Of a stretch of DNA of 64,000 nucleotides, positions 52,620 to 61,842 are shown piece by piece. The position numbers were made by a program, and so were the translations under genes. The stretch comes from Bog-756 sp963830165 (GTDB lineage: Bacteria; Actinomycetota; Acidimicrobiia; Acidimicrobiales; RAAP-2), in the NCBI GenBank assembly GCA_963830165.1, contig CAWHKZ010000008.1, positions 434,001 through 498,000 of the forward strand, in the 5' to 3' direction. The notes under the pieces were generated by a model. That model saw nothing but the letters and a program-made list of their open reading frames with translations. It was not told the DNA's origin and did not search any database. Numbering within the stretch: position 1 is the stretch's first letter; the number at the start of each line of letters is the position of its first letter.

Positions 52620-53497
52620 TTCCAGAATTCGAGGGTCGAGCGGACCCGTCCCCAGAAGCCGCCGCCGGACGCGGCCGCTGTTCCGTTCGTCGCCGACGAC
52701 GGGGGCGACGTCGAGGATCCCGTACCGGTGGCCGGGGTCGTGGTCGGCAGGCCCGGATCGGGCGACATGTCCGGCGCCTGGGACGGCGACACCAGCGGCT
52801 GATCGCCGGGGTCGCCGGTGATGGGCGCGCCCGGCGTGGTGGTCGTCTGGCCGGCGGCGGGCAGGATGTCGTAGAGCTTCTGGCCGGGCTCCACCAGCTG
52901 GTAGTTCTGCTGGGCGAGCCGCTTGACCTCGGTGTTGGAGTTGAGCTGCTGCTCCTGCTCGCTCAGGAGCCCGTTCTCGTGCTTGAGCTGACTCAGTTGG
53001 GCCGCCTCGGCCGAGATCTGGTGGTGCTGGCCCAGGAGGACCGACAGCGGGAAGCTGGTGGCCAGGATGACCACCGCGGCCACGGCGGCCAGCGCGACCG
53101 GCATGCGGTTCCGGCGGGCCTCGATCGCCGCCCGCTGCTCGGGGGAACGGACCTGGGAGCCGGTGCGGACCGACCCGGGGGCCCGGTTGCCGGACGTCGT
53201 GCGGGCGGCGGTCGTGCGAGCGGAGGTCTTGCGAGCGGAGGTCTTGCGAGCGGAGGTCTTGCCGGCGGACGTCCTGCCGGCGGAGGTGGCGACACGGCCG
53301 GCCGCCACCGTGCGGGCGGCGGTGGCCTTCGCCGACGAGCGCCTCACCCTGGTGGTGGTGCCCCGGCGCGTCGATGCGGGGGCGCGGTGGGTCCGTCCGG
53401 GGGCGGTGGGCCGCCCCGTCGGGCGCGCCGGGGAGGATGTCCGGGGGGCCGGGCGACCCTTGGCGTGCAGCCGGCCGCTCACTGCGGGGCGCTCCAT
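52616..53497 (-). CDS. ftsB: Septum formation initiator FtsB/DivIC family protein
   Basis: 293 residues from ATG 53497, overlapping the end of eno by 19 bases. A long basic N-terminal tail (residues 1-125) contains tandem KTSAR pentapeptides and is probably cytoplasmic and disordered. A single membrane helix follows (ALAAVAAVVILATSFPLSV, about 134-152), then the extracellular coiled coil AEAAQLSQLKHENGLLSEQE and the NTEVKRLAQQNYQLVEPGQK segment typical of FtsB. The last 75 residues are Pro/Thr/Gly-rich. FtsB with FtsL and FtsQ activates septal wall synthesis. The basic tail resembles that of other actinobacterial FtsB proteins and may bind nucleic acid or the membrane. Confidence 0.9.
   Translation of the reverse strand: MERPAVSGRLHAKGRPAPRTSSPARPTGRPTAPGRTHRAPASTRRGTTTRVRRSSAKATAARTVAAGRVATSAGRTSAGKTSARKTSARKTSARTTAARTTSGNRAPGSVRTGSQVRSPEQRAAIEARRNRMPVALAAVAAVVILATSFPLSVLLGQHHQISAEAAQLSQLKHENGLLSEQEQQLNSNTEVKRLAQQNYQLVEPGQKLYDILPAAGQTTTTPGAPITGDPGDQPLVSPSQAPDMSPDPGLPTTTPATGTGSSTSPPSSATNGTAAASGGGFWGRVRSTLEFWK
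53216..53260 (-). repeat. Three 15-bp coding repeats in ftsB
   Basis: GCGAGCGGAGGTCTT three times in a row (plus-strand reading), encoding tandem KTSAR units in the basic tail. Confidence 0.9.
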
Positions 53498-54768
53498 GCG
53501 GAGAGTGCGGCCCCGCCCCGGAAGGCGGCCGACTCGCCGAGCTGCTCCTCGATGCGCAGCAGCTGGTTGTACTTGGCGACCCGGTCCGACCGGGCGGGGG
53601 CGCCGGTCTTGATCTGCCCGCAGTTCGTAGCCACCGCCAGGTCGGCGATGGTCGTGTCCTCGGTCTCACCGGAACGGTGCGACATCACACACGCGTAGGC
53701 GTGGCGGGTAGCCAGATCCATGGTCCCGAGCGTCTCGGTCAGCGTGCCGATCTGGTTGACCTTGACGAGGATGGCGTTGGCGGTACCGGCATCGATGCCC
53801 CGGCGCAGGCGCTCCTCGTTGGTCACGAACAGGTCGTCGCCGACCAGCTGCACCGATGCACCGAGTTCGGACGTGAGCCCGGCCCAGCCGTCCCAGTCGT
53901 CCTCGGCCATCCCGTCCTCGATGGAGACGATCGGGTAGCGGCCGACCAGATCGACGTAGTACGCCACCATCTCCTCCGACGACAGCGTCCGCCCTTCGCC
54001 GGCCAGCACGTAGGCACCGTCCCGGTAGAGCTCGCTGGCCGCCGGGTCCATGGCGATGGCGATCTCGTCCCCCGGCACCCGGCCCGCCGCCTCGATGGCC
54101 TCGACCAGGATGCGCACCGCGTCCTCGTTGTGGTCCAGGTTCGGGGCGAAACCCCCCTCGTCCCCCACCGCCGTGGAGAGGCCGCGCTCGTGCAGGACCC
54201 CGGCCAGGGCGTGGTAGGTCTCGACACCCCAGCGCAGGGCCTCGCTGAACGAGGCGGCCCCCACCGGCATGATCATGAACTCCTGGAGGTCGATGGAGTT
54301 GTCGGCGTGGACGCCGCCGTTGACCACGTTCATCATCGGTACCGGCAGCACATGGGCGTTGGCCCCGCCCACGTAGCGGTACAGCGGCAGGTCCAGCTCG
54401 TCGGCCGCGGCCCGGGCCGTCGCCAGCGACACGCCGAGGATGGCGTTGGCTCCCAGGCGGCCCTTGTTGGGCGTGCCGTCGGCGTCGATCATGGCCAGGT
54501 CGACGGACCGCTGGTCCAGCGCGTCGAAGCCCTCGAGGAAGTCGGCGATCTCGCCGTTCACGTTCTCGACGGCGGACCGTACGCCCTTGCCCCGGTAGCG
54601 GTCGCCGCCGTCACGCAGCTCCACCGCCTCGAAGGTGCCGGTGGAGGCACCGGACGGGACGATGGCCCGCCCGGAGGCACCCGAGTCGAGGACCACCTCC
54701 ACCTCTACCGTGGGATTGCCGCGGGAGTCGAGGACCTCCCGGCCGATTACCTGTTCGATCAAGCTCAC
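53479..54768 (-). CDS. eno: Enolase
   Basis: 429 residues from GTG 54768, the standard length. It interconverts 2-phosphoglycerate and phosphoenolpyruvate with magnesium. Family motifs are intact: EVLDSRGNPTVEVEV, IVPSGASTGTFEAVELRDGG, MMNVVNGGVHADN, VGDEGGFAPNL, the metal Asp/Glu in IAMDPAASE, SIEDGMAEDDWDGW and VGDDLFVTN, the catalytic Lys in ILVKVNQIGTLTET, and SHRSGETEDTTIADLAV. It heads the eno-ftsB-DUF501-ppx unit, with ftsB starting inside its last codons. In this glycan-rich genome it also supplies PEP for pyruvylation and wall synthesis; that connection is inferred. Confidence 0.97.
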   Translation of the reverse strand: MSLIEQVIGREVLDSRGNPTVEVEVVLDSGASGRAIVPSGASTGTFEAVELRDGGDRYRGKGVRSAVENVNGEIADFLEGFDALDQRSVDLAMIDADGTPNKGRLGANAILGVSLATARAAADELDLPLYRYVGGANAHVLPVPMMNVVNGGVHADNSIDLQEFMIMPVGAASFSEALRWGVETYHALAGVLHERGLSTAVGDEGGFAPNLDHNEDAVRILVEAIEAAGRVPGDEIAIAMDPAASELYRDGAYVLAGEGRTLSSEEMVAYYVDLVGRYPIVSIEDGMAEDDWDGWAGLTSELGASVQLVGDDLFVTNEERLRRGIDAGTANAILVKVNQIGTLTETLGTMDLATRHAYACVMSHRSGETEDTTIADLAVATNCGQIKTGAPARSDRVAKYNQLLRIEEQLGESAAFRGGAALSAWSAPQ

Positions 54769-54896
54769 TGTGCGGCGTCGCTCCTGCTCGCGGTGTGCGA
54801 AACGCTACCATCCGCCACCCTGCGGACCTGGGAATTCGCGCTGGAATTCGTCAGCTCGGGACCTCGGCGGGCTCTCACGGTCGGCGCCGTCAGCCG

Positions 54897-56317
54897 TCAG
54901 CCGCGGGCCTCGACCTCCGAGCGGAACGACAGCGACCGGGACAGGAGGGCGGTCTCGGGGTCGACACCCAGCGCCCGGGCCAGCGCGACCACGGCGAACA
55001 GCAGCTCGCCGACCTCGCCGGCCCGGTCGCGGGCCCCGCCCTCACCGTCGGCGACCGAGGCGTCCTCCCCTCCGTCGGTCAACCGGGCCACGACGTCGGC
55101 CACCCGGGCGGCCTCGTCGACCAGGGTGGGCAGCACCATCCCGATGGCCGCCGCCTTGCGCTGGAGCTTGGCCGCGAGGGCCAGGGCGGGAAGGGCGGCC
55201 GGGATGCCCTCGGTCACGCTGGCGCGACCCTTCTCCACCTTCTTGATCGCCTCCCAGTTGGCGGCCACGTCGTCGGCCGTCTCGGCCGTCACGTCGCCGA
55301 AGACGTGGGGGTGACGCGACACGAGCTTGTCGTGGACCTCCCGGGCCACGTCGGCCAAGGTGAAGCGTCCCTGCTCGGCGGCCAGGGTGGCGTGGAAGTA
55401 GACCTGGAACAGGAGATCGCCGAGCTCCTCCTCGAGATGGGCCACGGCGGCCGCCTCGACGACGTCGTCCGAGTCGGGTACGGCGTCGACGACGGCCACC
55501 GCGTCGATGGCCTCCAGCACCTCGTAGGACTCCTCGAGGAGGTGGCGGCCCAGCGACGCGTGGGTCTGGCGCCGATCCCACGGGCAGCGTTCCCGCAGGG
55601 TGTGGACCAGCTCGTCGAGAGCCACGAGTTCGGCCGCCACCGGTGCGGCCAGTCGGGGGATCCACAACGACGTCAGGTGGTCGGGCTCGAAGGTCCGGTC
55701 GACGTCGTCCCAGGCCACATCGATGACCTGTTCGTCGGGCAGGCCGAGGTGATGGAGCACGGTGACCGGCACGTCCGGGACCGTCTCCACCGACAGCTTC
55801 ACGTCGGAGAGCACCTGGCGGCTCCAGCACTGGGCGACCAACAGCGGCCCGCGCTCCCCGCCGCGTCGACGGCGAAGCGCCCGGCGTCGACGAGGCGCAC
55901 CCCGGCATCGACCGGATCGACGCCGAGCCGGGCGAAGGCGAGGTCGAGGAAGGAGACCGAGGGGTGGACGACGACGGTGACCTCGCCGGCCACCACCCGG
56001 GGATCCTCGGTCAGCAGCACCACCGTCCGCTCCGCCACCGTGGGCGACCCGGGCACGGCGTAGGCCACCGGGCCCCCGGAGACCGCGGCGTTGATGAGGT
56101 CGGCCACGATGGCCCGGTAGACGTCCTCGAAGGTGTCGGCCGACTCGTAGTGGTGGTCGAAGGTCTGCGCCCCGTCGACCGCGTCTGCGGCCGGGTGGCG
56201 CCCGGTGCGCAGGAAGACCCGGGGGGCCGAGGCCAGCAGCGCCAGCGTCCCCGCCGTGATCAGGTCGCCCCCCGCCGGGCCCAGCCCGACGACATCGATG
56301 CGGGGATGGGCGGGCAC
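54897..56317 (-). CDS. Tetrapyrrole methylase-MazG fusion (YabN-like), frameshifted
   Basis: About 473 residues if one base is restored. The start is GTG 56317, eight bases after the lipoprotein gene. The N-terminal part (RIDVVGLGPAGGDLITAGTL; GPVAYAVPGSPTVAERTV) is the SAM-dependent tetrapyrrole methylase fold. The C-terminal part is MazG nucleotide pyrophosphohydrolase: RERCPWDRRQTHASLGRHLL, EESYEVLEAI, and HLEEELGDLLFQVYFHA with the EExxD metal motif. It hydrolyses non-canonical NTPs, with a second, partial MazG copy after it. The two parts are in different frames. A missing G in the G run at 55856-55859 would join DAAG to ERGPLLVAQCWSRQ. This is most likely an assembly indel. Confidence 0.85.
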
Positions 56318-56324
56318 GGTGGGC

Positions 56325-57548
56325 TCAGCCCGCGCCCGAACCGGTGGAGGAGCTGCCCGAGCCCGTGGACGCGCTTCCCGAACCGGTGGACGCGCCGCCC
56401 GAACCGGTGGACGCGCTTCCCGAACCGGTGGACTTGGTCGCGCCGCTGGACGGCGATGCGTAGCTGGGCAGGAGGTACTTGGCCGGCGGCGTCGCCGGGG
56501 GGACGATCTGGGCCCGGGTCCACGAGCCGTACTGCGGGTTGATGTCGATCGAGGCGTGCTTGGAGAAGGCGAGCACCTCGTTCGAGATGCGATCACGGTT
56601 GGCCGTGGTCTCGAGCAGCTCCTCGCGGATCTCCGAGGTCACCTCGGTCACGGGGAGCAGCGTCCCGCTGGTCACCTCGAAGATCTCCCAGTCGCCGGAG
56701 CTGGTGACCTCGGGCGTGACCGCCTTGCCCACCGTCACCGACGACACCTGCAGCGACTGGACGACCTCCGACTCGGGGAAGTTGCACCCCAGCTGGCCCC
56801 CGCTTTCGGCCGTCTTGGCGTCGATCGACGTCGAGGCGGCCAGCGACGCGAACGACGCCCCGGCGTTGAGCTGGTTGTACACGGTGTCGGCCGTCGCCTG
56901 GGAGGCCACCACGATCACCCCGACGCAGTCGAGGGTGAAGTCCGTCGGGTTGGCCACGTAGTACCCGAGGATGGCCGCGTCCGACAGGTCGGCGCCGCGG
57001 GCCAGCAGCAATGTCTCGACCGCCTGGTTGGTGATCTCGACGTCGCGCACCTCACCGGGGAGACCGGCCAGGACCTGTTCCCCGGTGAGCAGCGTGCCGC
57101 TGGATTCCGCACAGCTGGAGGTGCCGCCGAGCGAGGAGTCCTGTTGGGCCTGGGACTGGATGGCCCCCGAGAGCGTCGATTCGTAGGCGCTCTCGGCGGC
57201 GTCGAGGTCGGCGGCCGTCACGTGGAGCCCGTGGGCCTCCGCGTACTGGACGGCGAGCAGGTTGTAGACCGAGGTCCCGAGGATGGTCGAGGCGTAGTCG
57301 GTGGAGTACGTCCCCGTCCCGCCGGTGCCCTGGGTCGCCAGGCTGACGGAGTCGGGGAACTTGAGGGAGAGCAGGCACTGTCCCGCCGTCGTCTGGCTGA
57401 GGGCGTCGAGCTGGGTGTTGAGCGACGACACCGAGATCGTGTCGCCGTTGACCGACGCGGCGACGGGGCTGACGGTGCACGCGGACGTGGCGGCACCCGT
57501 GGCGAGGACGGCGAGGACGGCGAGGAGACCTGCGGAGATGCGCTTCAC
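56325..57548 (-). CDS. Secreted SurA/PrsA-like PpiC foldase lipoprotein
   Basis: 407 residues from GTG 57548. The signal sequence ends in the lipobox TSAC (ISAGLLAVLAVLATGAATSA then Cys), so it is a lipoprotein. VNGDTISVSSLNTQLDALSQ is the SurA N-terminal helix pattern. Residues about 195-300 form a PpiC-type peptidyl-prolyl isomerase domain (ILGYYVANPTDFTLDCVGVI; SGGQLGCNF). The C-terminal 60 residues are a Ser/Thr/Gly repeat tail (STGSGSASTGSG). It helps fold exported proteins on the outer face of the membrane. The gene lies between mfd and mazG, the same place where mycobacteria have a lipoprotein gene, so location supports the reading. Confidence 0.88.
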   Translation of the reverse strand: MKRISAGLLAVLAVLATGAATSACTVSPVAASVNGDTISVSSLNTQLDALSQTTAGQCLLSLKFPDSVSLATQGTGGTGTYSTDYASTILGTSVYNLLAVQYAEAHGLHVTAADLDAAESAYESTLSGAIQSQAQQDSSLGGTSSCAESSGTLLTGEQVLAGLPGEVRDVEITNQAVETLLLARGADLSDAAILGYYVANPTDFTLDCVGVIVVASQATADTVYNQLNAGASFASLAASTSIDAKTAESGGQLGCNFPESEVVQSLQVSSVTVGKAVTPEVTSSGDWEIFEVTSGTLLPVTEVTSEIREELLETTANRDRISNEVLAFSKHASIDINPQYGSWTRAQIVPPATPPAKYLLPSYASPSSGATKSTGSGSASTGSGGASTGSGSASTGSGSSSTGSGAG

Positions 57549-57598
57549 GGCGGCGATGCTACCGGGCGGCACCGGCCCCTTCGGGCCGCGCCGCCGGC

Positions 57599-60500
57599 TC
57601 AGTCGGCCGGGACCAGCTCGCGCAACAGGCTGACCAGGACGGGCGCGTATCCGCCGGTGTCCGGGTCCGGGGCGATCGGCACGGTCAGGCGCCGGACCTC
57701 GTCCTGGTAGGTGCCACCGGGAGCAAGCCGGCGCAGGCGCACCTCGGCCGAGGCCGGCAGCAGCACCGGCGTCAACTTGGCCACCGCCCGCCCGCCGGGC
57801 CCGCCACGGGGCCCGGCGCCCTCGGAGGCGAAGCGGGGCACCGACACGGCCAGGTCGTCCACTCCGAGGCGCAGGCACTCGACGCGCAGCAGGGCGACCT
57901 CGAGGAGGGCCGTCGCCGGGACCGGCAGCGGGCCGAACCGGTCCAGCCACTCGGCCCGCACGTCCTCGACCTCGGCGACCGACCGGACGGCCGACAGGCG
58001 CCGGTAGGCCTCCAGGCGGACGTCCTCGGCCTCGACGTACTCCGGGGGCAGGAAGGCGGCGTCGGGCAGGTCGACCGACAGCTCGACCGGCTGCGGGCGG
58101 GGCTCGCCCTTCAGCTCGGACACCGCCTCGGACACCATCTGGACGTAGAGGTCGTAGCCGATGGCGGCGATGTGCCCCGACTGGTCGCGGCCCAACAGGT
58201 TGCCGGCGCCGCGGATCTGCAGGTCCCGCAGGGCGATCTTGAACCCGGAGCCCAGCTCGGTGTGGTCGCCGATGGTCCGCAGCCGCTCGTAGGCCGTCTC
58301 CGACAGCACCCGGTCGGCGGGATGGAACAGGTAGGCGTAGGCCCGCATGCCGGCCCGGCCGACCCGGCCGCGCAGCTGGTGGAGCTGGCCGAGGCCGAGC
58401 AGGTCGGCGCGGTCCACCACCAGGGTGTTGACGGTGGGCATGTCGATGCCCGACTCCACGATCGTGGTGCACACGAGGACGTCGTAGGCGCCCTGCCAGA
58501 AGTCGAGGACCACCTGCTCGAGGGAGCCCTCGTCCATCTGCCCGTGGGCGACGGCCACCCGGGCCTCGGGGGCCATGGCGCGGACGCGCTGGGCCGTGGC
58601 CTCGATCGACTGGACCCGGTTGTGGACGTAGAAGACCTGGCCCTCCCGCAGCAGCTCGCGGCGGATGGCCTCGGAGGCGGCCGCCTCCTCGAACTCCCCC
58701 ACGTGGGTGAGGATCGGGCGGCGGGCCGCCGGCGGGGTGTTGACCATCGAGAGGTCGCGGATCCCGGTGAGCGCCATCTCGAGCGTGCGCGGGATGGGAC
58801 TGGCCGTCAGGGTGAGGACGTCCACCCCCTCGGCCATGGCCTTGATCGACTCCTTGTGGGACACGCCGAAACGCTGCTCCTCGTCCACCACCAGCAGTCC
58901 GAGCTTCTTGAAGGTCACGTCCTGGCCGAGCAGGCGGTGGGTGCCCACCACCACGTCGACCGAGCCGTCGGCCAGACCGGCCAGCACGTCGGCGGCCTGG
59001 GCGTTGGTGAGGAACCGGCTGAGCAGGGCCACCTTGACCGGGAACGGGGCGTACCGGTCGGCGAACGTCTGGGCGTGCTGGCTGGCCAACAGGGTGGTGG
59101 GCACGAGCACGGCGGCCTGGTAGCCGTCCTGGACCGCTTTGAACACGGCGCGCAACGCCACCTCGGTCTTGCCGAAGCCGACGTCGCCGCAGACCAGCCG
59201 GTCCATGGGCTGGGGCCGCTCCATGTCCGCCTTGACCTCCTCGATGGCCTTCAGCTGGTCCGAGGTCTCGATGAAGGGGAAGGACGACTCGAGCTCGGCC
59301 TGCCACGGGGTGTCGGGCCCGAAGGCGTGACCGGGCACCTCCAGGCGGCGGCGGTAGAGGGCGACCAGCTCCTCGGCGATCTCGTGGACCGCGGCCCGCG
59401 CCCTGGAGCGGGCCTTCTGCCACTCGGAGCCGCCCAGTCGGTTCACGGTGGGCGAGTCACCGCCCGCATAGGGCGTGAGCAGATCGATCTGGTCGGTGGG
59501 CAGATAGAGGCGGTCGCCGCCCCGGTACTCGAGCAGCAGGTAGTCACGCGTCGCCCCGCCCATGGTCCGGGTGACCATCCCGCCGTAGAGGGCGACGCCA
59601 TGCTGGCGGTGGACGACGTAGCTCCCGGGGGCCAGGTCGTCGAAGAAGCCGTCGACCGGGCGGGCCCGGGTGCGGGCCTGGCGGTGCGGCCGCATCCGAC
59701 CGGTGACGTCCGACTCGGCCAGTACGGCCACCCGGCTCCCGGGCAGCACGAACCCGCGGTCCACGGCGGCGACCACGATCCGCGCGCCGGCCATCGACAG
59801 GTCGTCGTCGGGCCCGGCCACGGGCACCAGCAGCCCCTCCTCGGCCAGCAGTCCCGACAGGCGCTCGGCGCCTCCGGTGGTGGAGGTGCAGAGTGCGACG
59901 GAGTACCCGCCCTCGACCAGGGCGCGGATCTGGGAGGCCATGCGGGTCCCGTCACCGAGGATGGGCTCCCACCCCCGGCTCTCGATCTGGGGGACGTCGG
60001 GCCCCTCGGCCGTGGGCACCAGGGACACGACGGCCGCAGCCGTCCGGGCCAGCAGCCGGTCGAAGGGCACGTGCAGCCGGGGGGCGTCGACGCCGTCGGC
60101 CAGGCCCCAGGTGTCGGCCAGCGCGTCGGCCAGCGCCGACTCCTCGTCGAGCAGTTCGGCCGCCCGGTCGCGCACCCGGCGGGGTTCGACGAGGACCACC
60201 AGGGCGTCGTCCCCCAGCAGGTCGCAGAGCAGCTCCTCCCCCTCGACCAGCCACGGCAGCCACGACTCCATGCCGTCGAACTGCTGTCCGTCGGCGATGC
60301 GGTCCCACTGCTGGCGACCCCAGGGCGCGCTGCCCACCAGGGCGGCGGCCCGGTCGCGCATGGAGGCATCGGCCACCAGTTCGCGGCAGCCGAAGAGCTC
60401 GACCCGTTCGAGGTCGTCGGTCGACCGCTGGTCGGCCACGTCGAAGCGGGTCAGGCGGTCCACCTCGTCCCCCCAGAGGTCGATGCGGACCGGCTCGTCG

Positions 60501-61084
60501 GCCGTCGACGGGAACACGTCGACGATCCCGCCGCGCACGGCCAGCTCGCCCCGGTGCTCGACGATCGACTCGCGCCGGTAGCCGAGCCCCACCAGTCCGC
60601 TCACCAGCTCCTCGACGTCCACCCGGTCGCCGCGGCCCACCACGATCGGCCGGGCGGCGGTCCGCCAGGGCCCGAGGCGCTGCAGGACCGCCTTGACCGG
60701 AGCGACGACGATGCCCGGTCCCCCGGCGGCGGTGGCCTCGGGACCTCCCAGCTGCCACAGCACCTGGAGCCGGCGGCCCATGGTGTGGACCTCGGGGCTG
60801 ACCCGCTCGAAGGGGAGGGTCTCCCAGGCGGGGAACACCTCGACCGAGGGGACCCCGCCGTCACCGGGATCGGCGAACACCCCGAGGTCGTGGGCCAGCT
60901 GCGAGGCGGCCGCGCCGGTCGGGGTGACGACCAGGACGGGCCGCCGGGTGCCGAGCCGGAGGAGGCCGGCCAGCACGAAGGCCTGGGCCGGGGTGGTGAC
61001 GGCCAGGGTGGCGCCGCGGGCACCCACCACGCTGGTCATGGCCGGCTCGTGGCGCAGGAGGGCGGGGAGGGACCGGAGACTCAC
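57599..61084 (-). CDS. mfd: Transcription-repair coupling factor Mfd
   Basis: 1161 residues from GTG 61084, the expected length. It removes RNA polymerase stalled at DNA damage and recruits UvrA. In order: a UvrB-like N-terminal module (residues about 30-350: RPVLVVTPTGAAASQLAHDL; FPAWETLPFERVSP), the RNA polymerase-interaction domain (GSYVVHRQHGVALYGG; YRGGDRLYLPTDQI, about 480-540), then the SF2 translocase with Walker A GDVGFGKTEVALRAVFKAV (about 633), LLVVDEEQRFGVSHKE (about 730), TASPIPRTLEMAL and GRVGRAGMRAYAYLF. The C-terminal regulatory domain ends near VLVSLLRELVPAD. It is upstream of the SurA-like gene in the same direction. Confidence 0.97.
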   Translation of the reverse strand: MSLRSLPALLRHEPAMTSVVGARGATLAVTTPAQAFVLAGLLRLGTRRPVLVVTPTGAAASQLAHDLGVFADPGDGGVPSVEVFPAWETLPFERVSPEVHTMGRRLQVLWQLGGPEATAAGGPGIVVAPVKAVLQRLGPWRTAARPIVVGRGDRVDVEELVSGLVGLGYRRESIVEHRGELAVRGGIVDVFPSTADEPVRIDLWGDEVDRLTRFDVADQRSTDDLERVELFGCRELVADASMRDRAAALVGSAPWGRQQWDRIADGQQFDGMESWLPWLVEGEELLCDLLGDDALVVLVEPRRVRDRAAELLDEESALADALADTWGLADGVDAPRLHVPFDRLLARTAAAVVSLVPTAEGPDVPQIESRGWEPILGDGTRMASQIRALVEGGYSVALCTSTTGGAERLSGLLAEEGLLVPVAGPDDDLSMAGARIVVAAVDRGFVLPGSRVAVLAESDVTGRMRPHRQARTRARPVDGFFDDLAPGSYVVHRQHGVALYGGMVTRTMGGATRDYLLLEYRGGDRLYLPTDQIDLLTPYAGGDSPTVNRLGGSEWQKARSRARAAVHEIAEELVALYRRRLEVPGHAFGPDTPWQAELESSFPFIETSDQLKAIEEVKADMERPQPMDRLVCGDVGFGKTEVALRAVFKAVQDGYQAAVLVPTTLLASQHAQTFADRYAPFPVKVALLSRFLTNAQAADVLAGLADGSVDVVVGTHRLLGQDVTFKKLGLLVVDEEQRFGVSHKESIKAMAEGVDVLTLTASPIPRTLEMALTGIRDLSMVNTPPAARRPILTHVGEFEEAAASEAIRRELLREGQVFYVHNRVQSIEATAQRVRAMAPEARVAVAHGQMDEGSLEQVVLDFWQGAYDVLVCTTIVESGIDMPTVNTLVVDRADLLGLGQLHQLRGRVGRAGMRAYAYLFHPADRVLSETAYERLRTIGDHTELGSGFKIALRDLQIRGAGNLLGRDQSGHIAAIGYDLYVQMVSEAVSELKGEPRPQPVELSVDLPDAAFLPPEYVEAEDVRLEAYRRLSAVRSVAEVEDVRAEWLDRFGPLPVPATALLEVALLRVECLRLGVDDLAVSVPRFASEGAGPRGGPGGRAVAKLTPVLLPASAEVRLRRLAPGGTYQDEVRRLTVPIAPDPDTGGYAPVLVSLLRELVPAD

Positions 61085-61185
61085 CCGGTCAGGGTATCGG
61101 CGGCGGCCGAGGTGTCGGGACGGCTCAGCCGCCGACTCGGGCGCACCGCGCCGATCACCGCCGGGCAGGGCAGGCCGTGGCCTCG

Positions 61186-61779
61186 CTACCCGGCGGTGTT
61201 GATCCGGTTCATCGCCGTCTCGACCCCGTCGGCGACGATGAGCTCGACGGCGTCGGCGGCCACCTCCGCGGCCGCGGCCAGCACCTCGCGCTCGGTCGCA
61301 CCGGGCCGCTTCAGGACGTAGTCGGCCCCGGGCTGGCGCCCCGGCGGCTTGCCGATGCCGATCCGCACCCGCAGGTAGTCGCCGGTGTGGAGGTGGGCGT
61401 GGATGGACTTGAGCCCGTTGTTGCCGGCCGTGCCCCCACCGACCTTGACCTTCACGCGCCCGGACGGGAGGTCGAGCTCGTCGTGGACGACCACCAGACG
61501 GGTGCCGGGTGACGGTGCGCCCCCCGCCGCGCCGTCGGCACCCTCGAGGCCGGCCCGGCGCACCAGCGGCGCCACCGCCCGGCCCGACTCGTTCATGTAG
61601 GTCAGGGGGACCGCACAGAGGACGCGGTGCTCGCCGATCCGGATCTGCCCGGCCCGGGCGTGGAGGCCCTTCTCCGAGGAGAGGCTGCCGTGGTGGCGCG
61701 CCACCAGCAGTTCGACGGCGTCGGCACCGATGTTGTGGCGGGTGCCCGCGTACTCCGCGCCCGGATTGCCGAGCCCCAC
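61186..61779 (-). CDS. pth: Peptidyl-tRNA hydrolase
   Basis: 197 residues from GTG 61779. It recycles peptidyl-tRNA released prematurely from ribosomes. GLGNPGAEYAGTRHNIGADA holds the catalytic His, and TYMNESGRAV, VHDELDLPSGRVKVKVGGG and AGNNGLKSIHAHLHTGDYLR are all intact. The usual first strand LLVVGLGNPG begins before this GTG, but between the rplY stop (61845) and 61779 there is no ATG, GTG or TTG, only CTG. The true start may therefore be a CTG at about 61791, or the N-terminus is short. It lies in frame after rplY, as in other bacteria with rplY-pth order. Confidence 0.93.
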   Translation of the reverse strand: MGLGNPGAEYAGTRHNIGADAVELLVARHHGSLSSEKGLHARAGQIRIGEHRVLCAVPLTYMNESGRAVAPLVRRAGLEGADGAAGGAPSPGTRLVVVHDELDLPSGRVKVKVGGGTAGNNGLKSIHAHLHTGDYLRVRIGIGKPPGRQPGADYVLKRPGATEREVLAAAAEVAADAVELIVADGVETAMNRINTAG

Positions 61780-61842
61780 GACGAGCAGGTCGACGGGGGT
61801 GCCGCGGCGGGTGCCGCCCGCCCCCTGGCGGCGGAGCAGGGC

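Noticed and set aside
58172..61321. Long plus-strand open frame opposite mfd
   Set aside because: Shadow of mfd caused by high GC third positions; the composition is Gly/Asp/His-rich with no domain.
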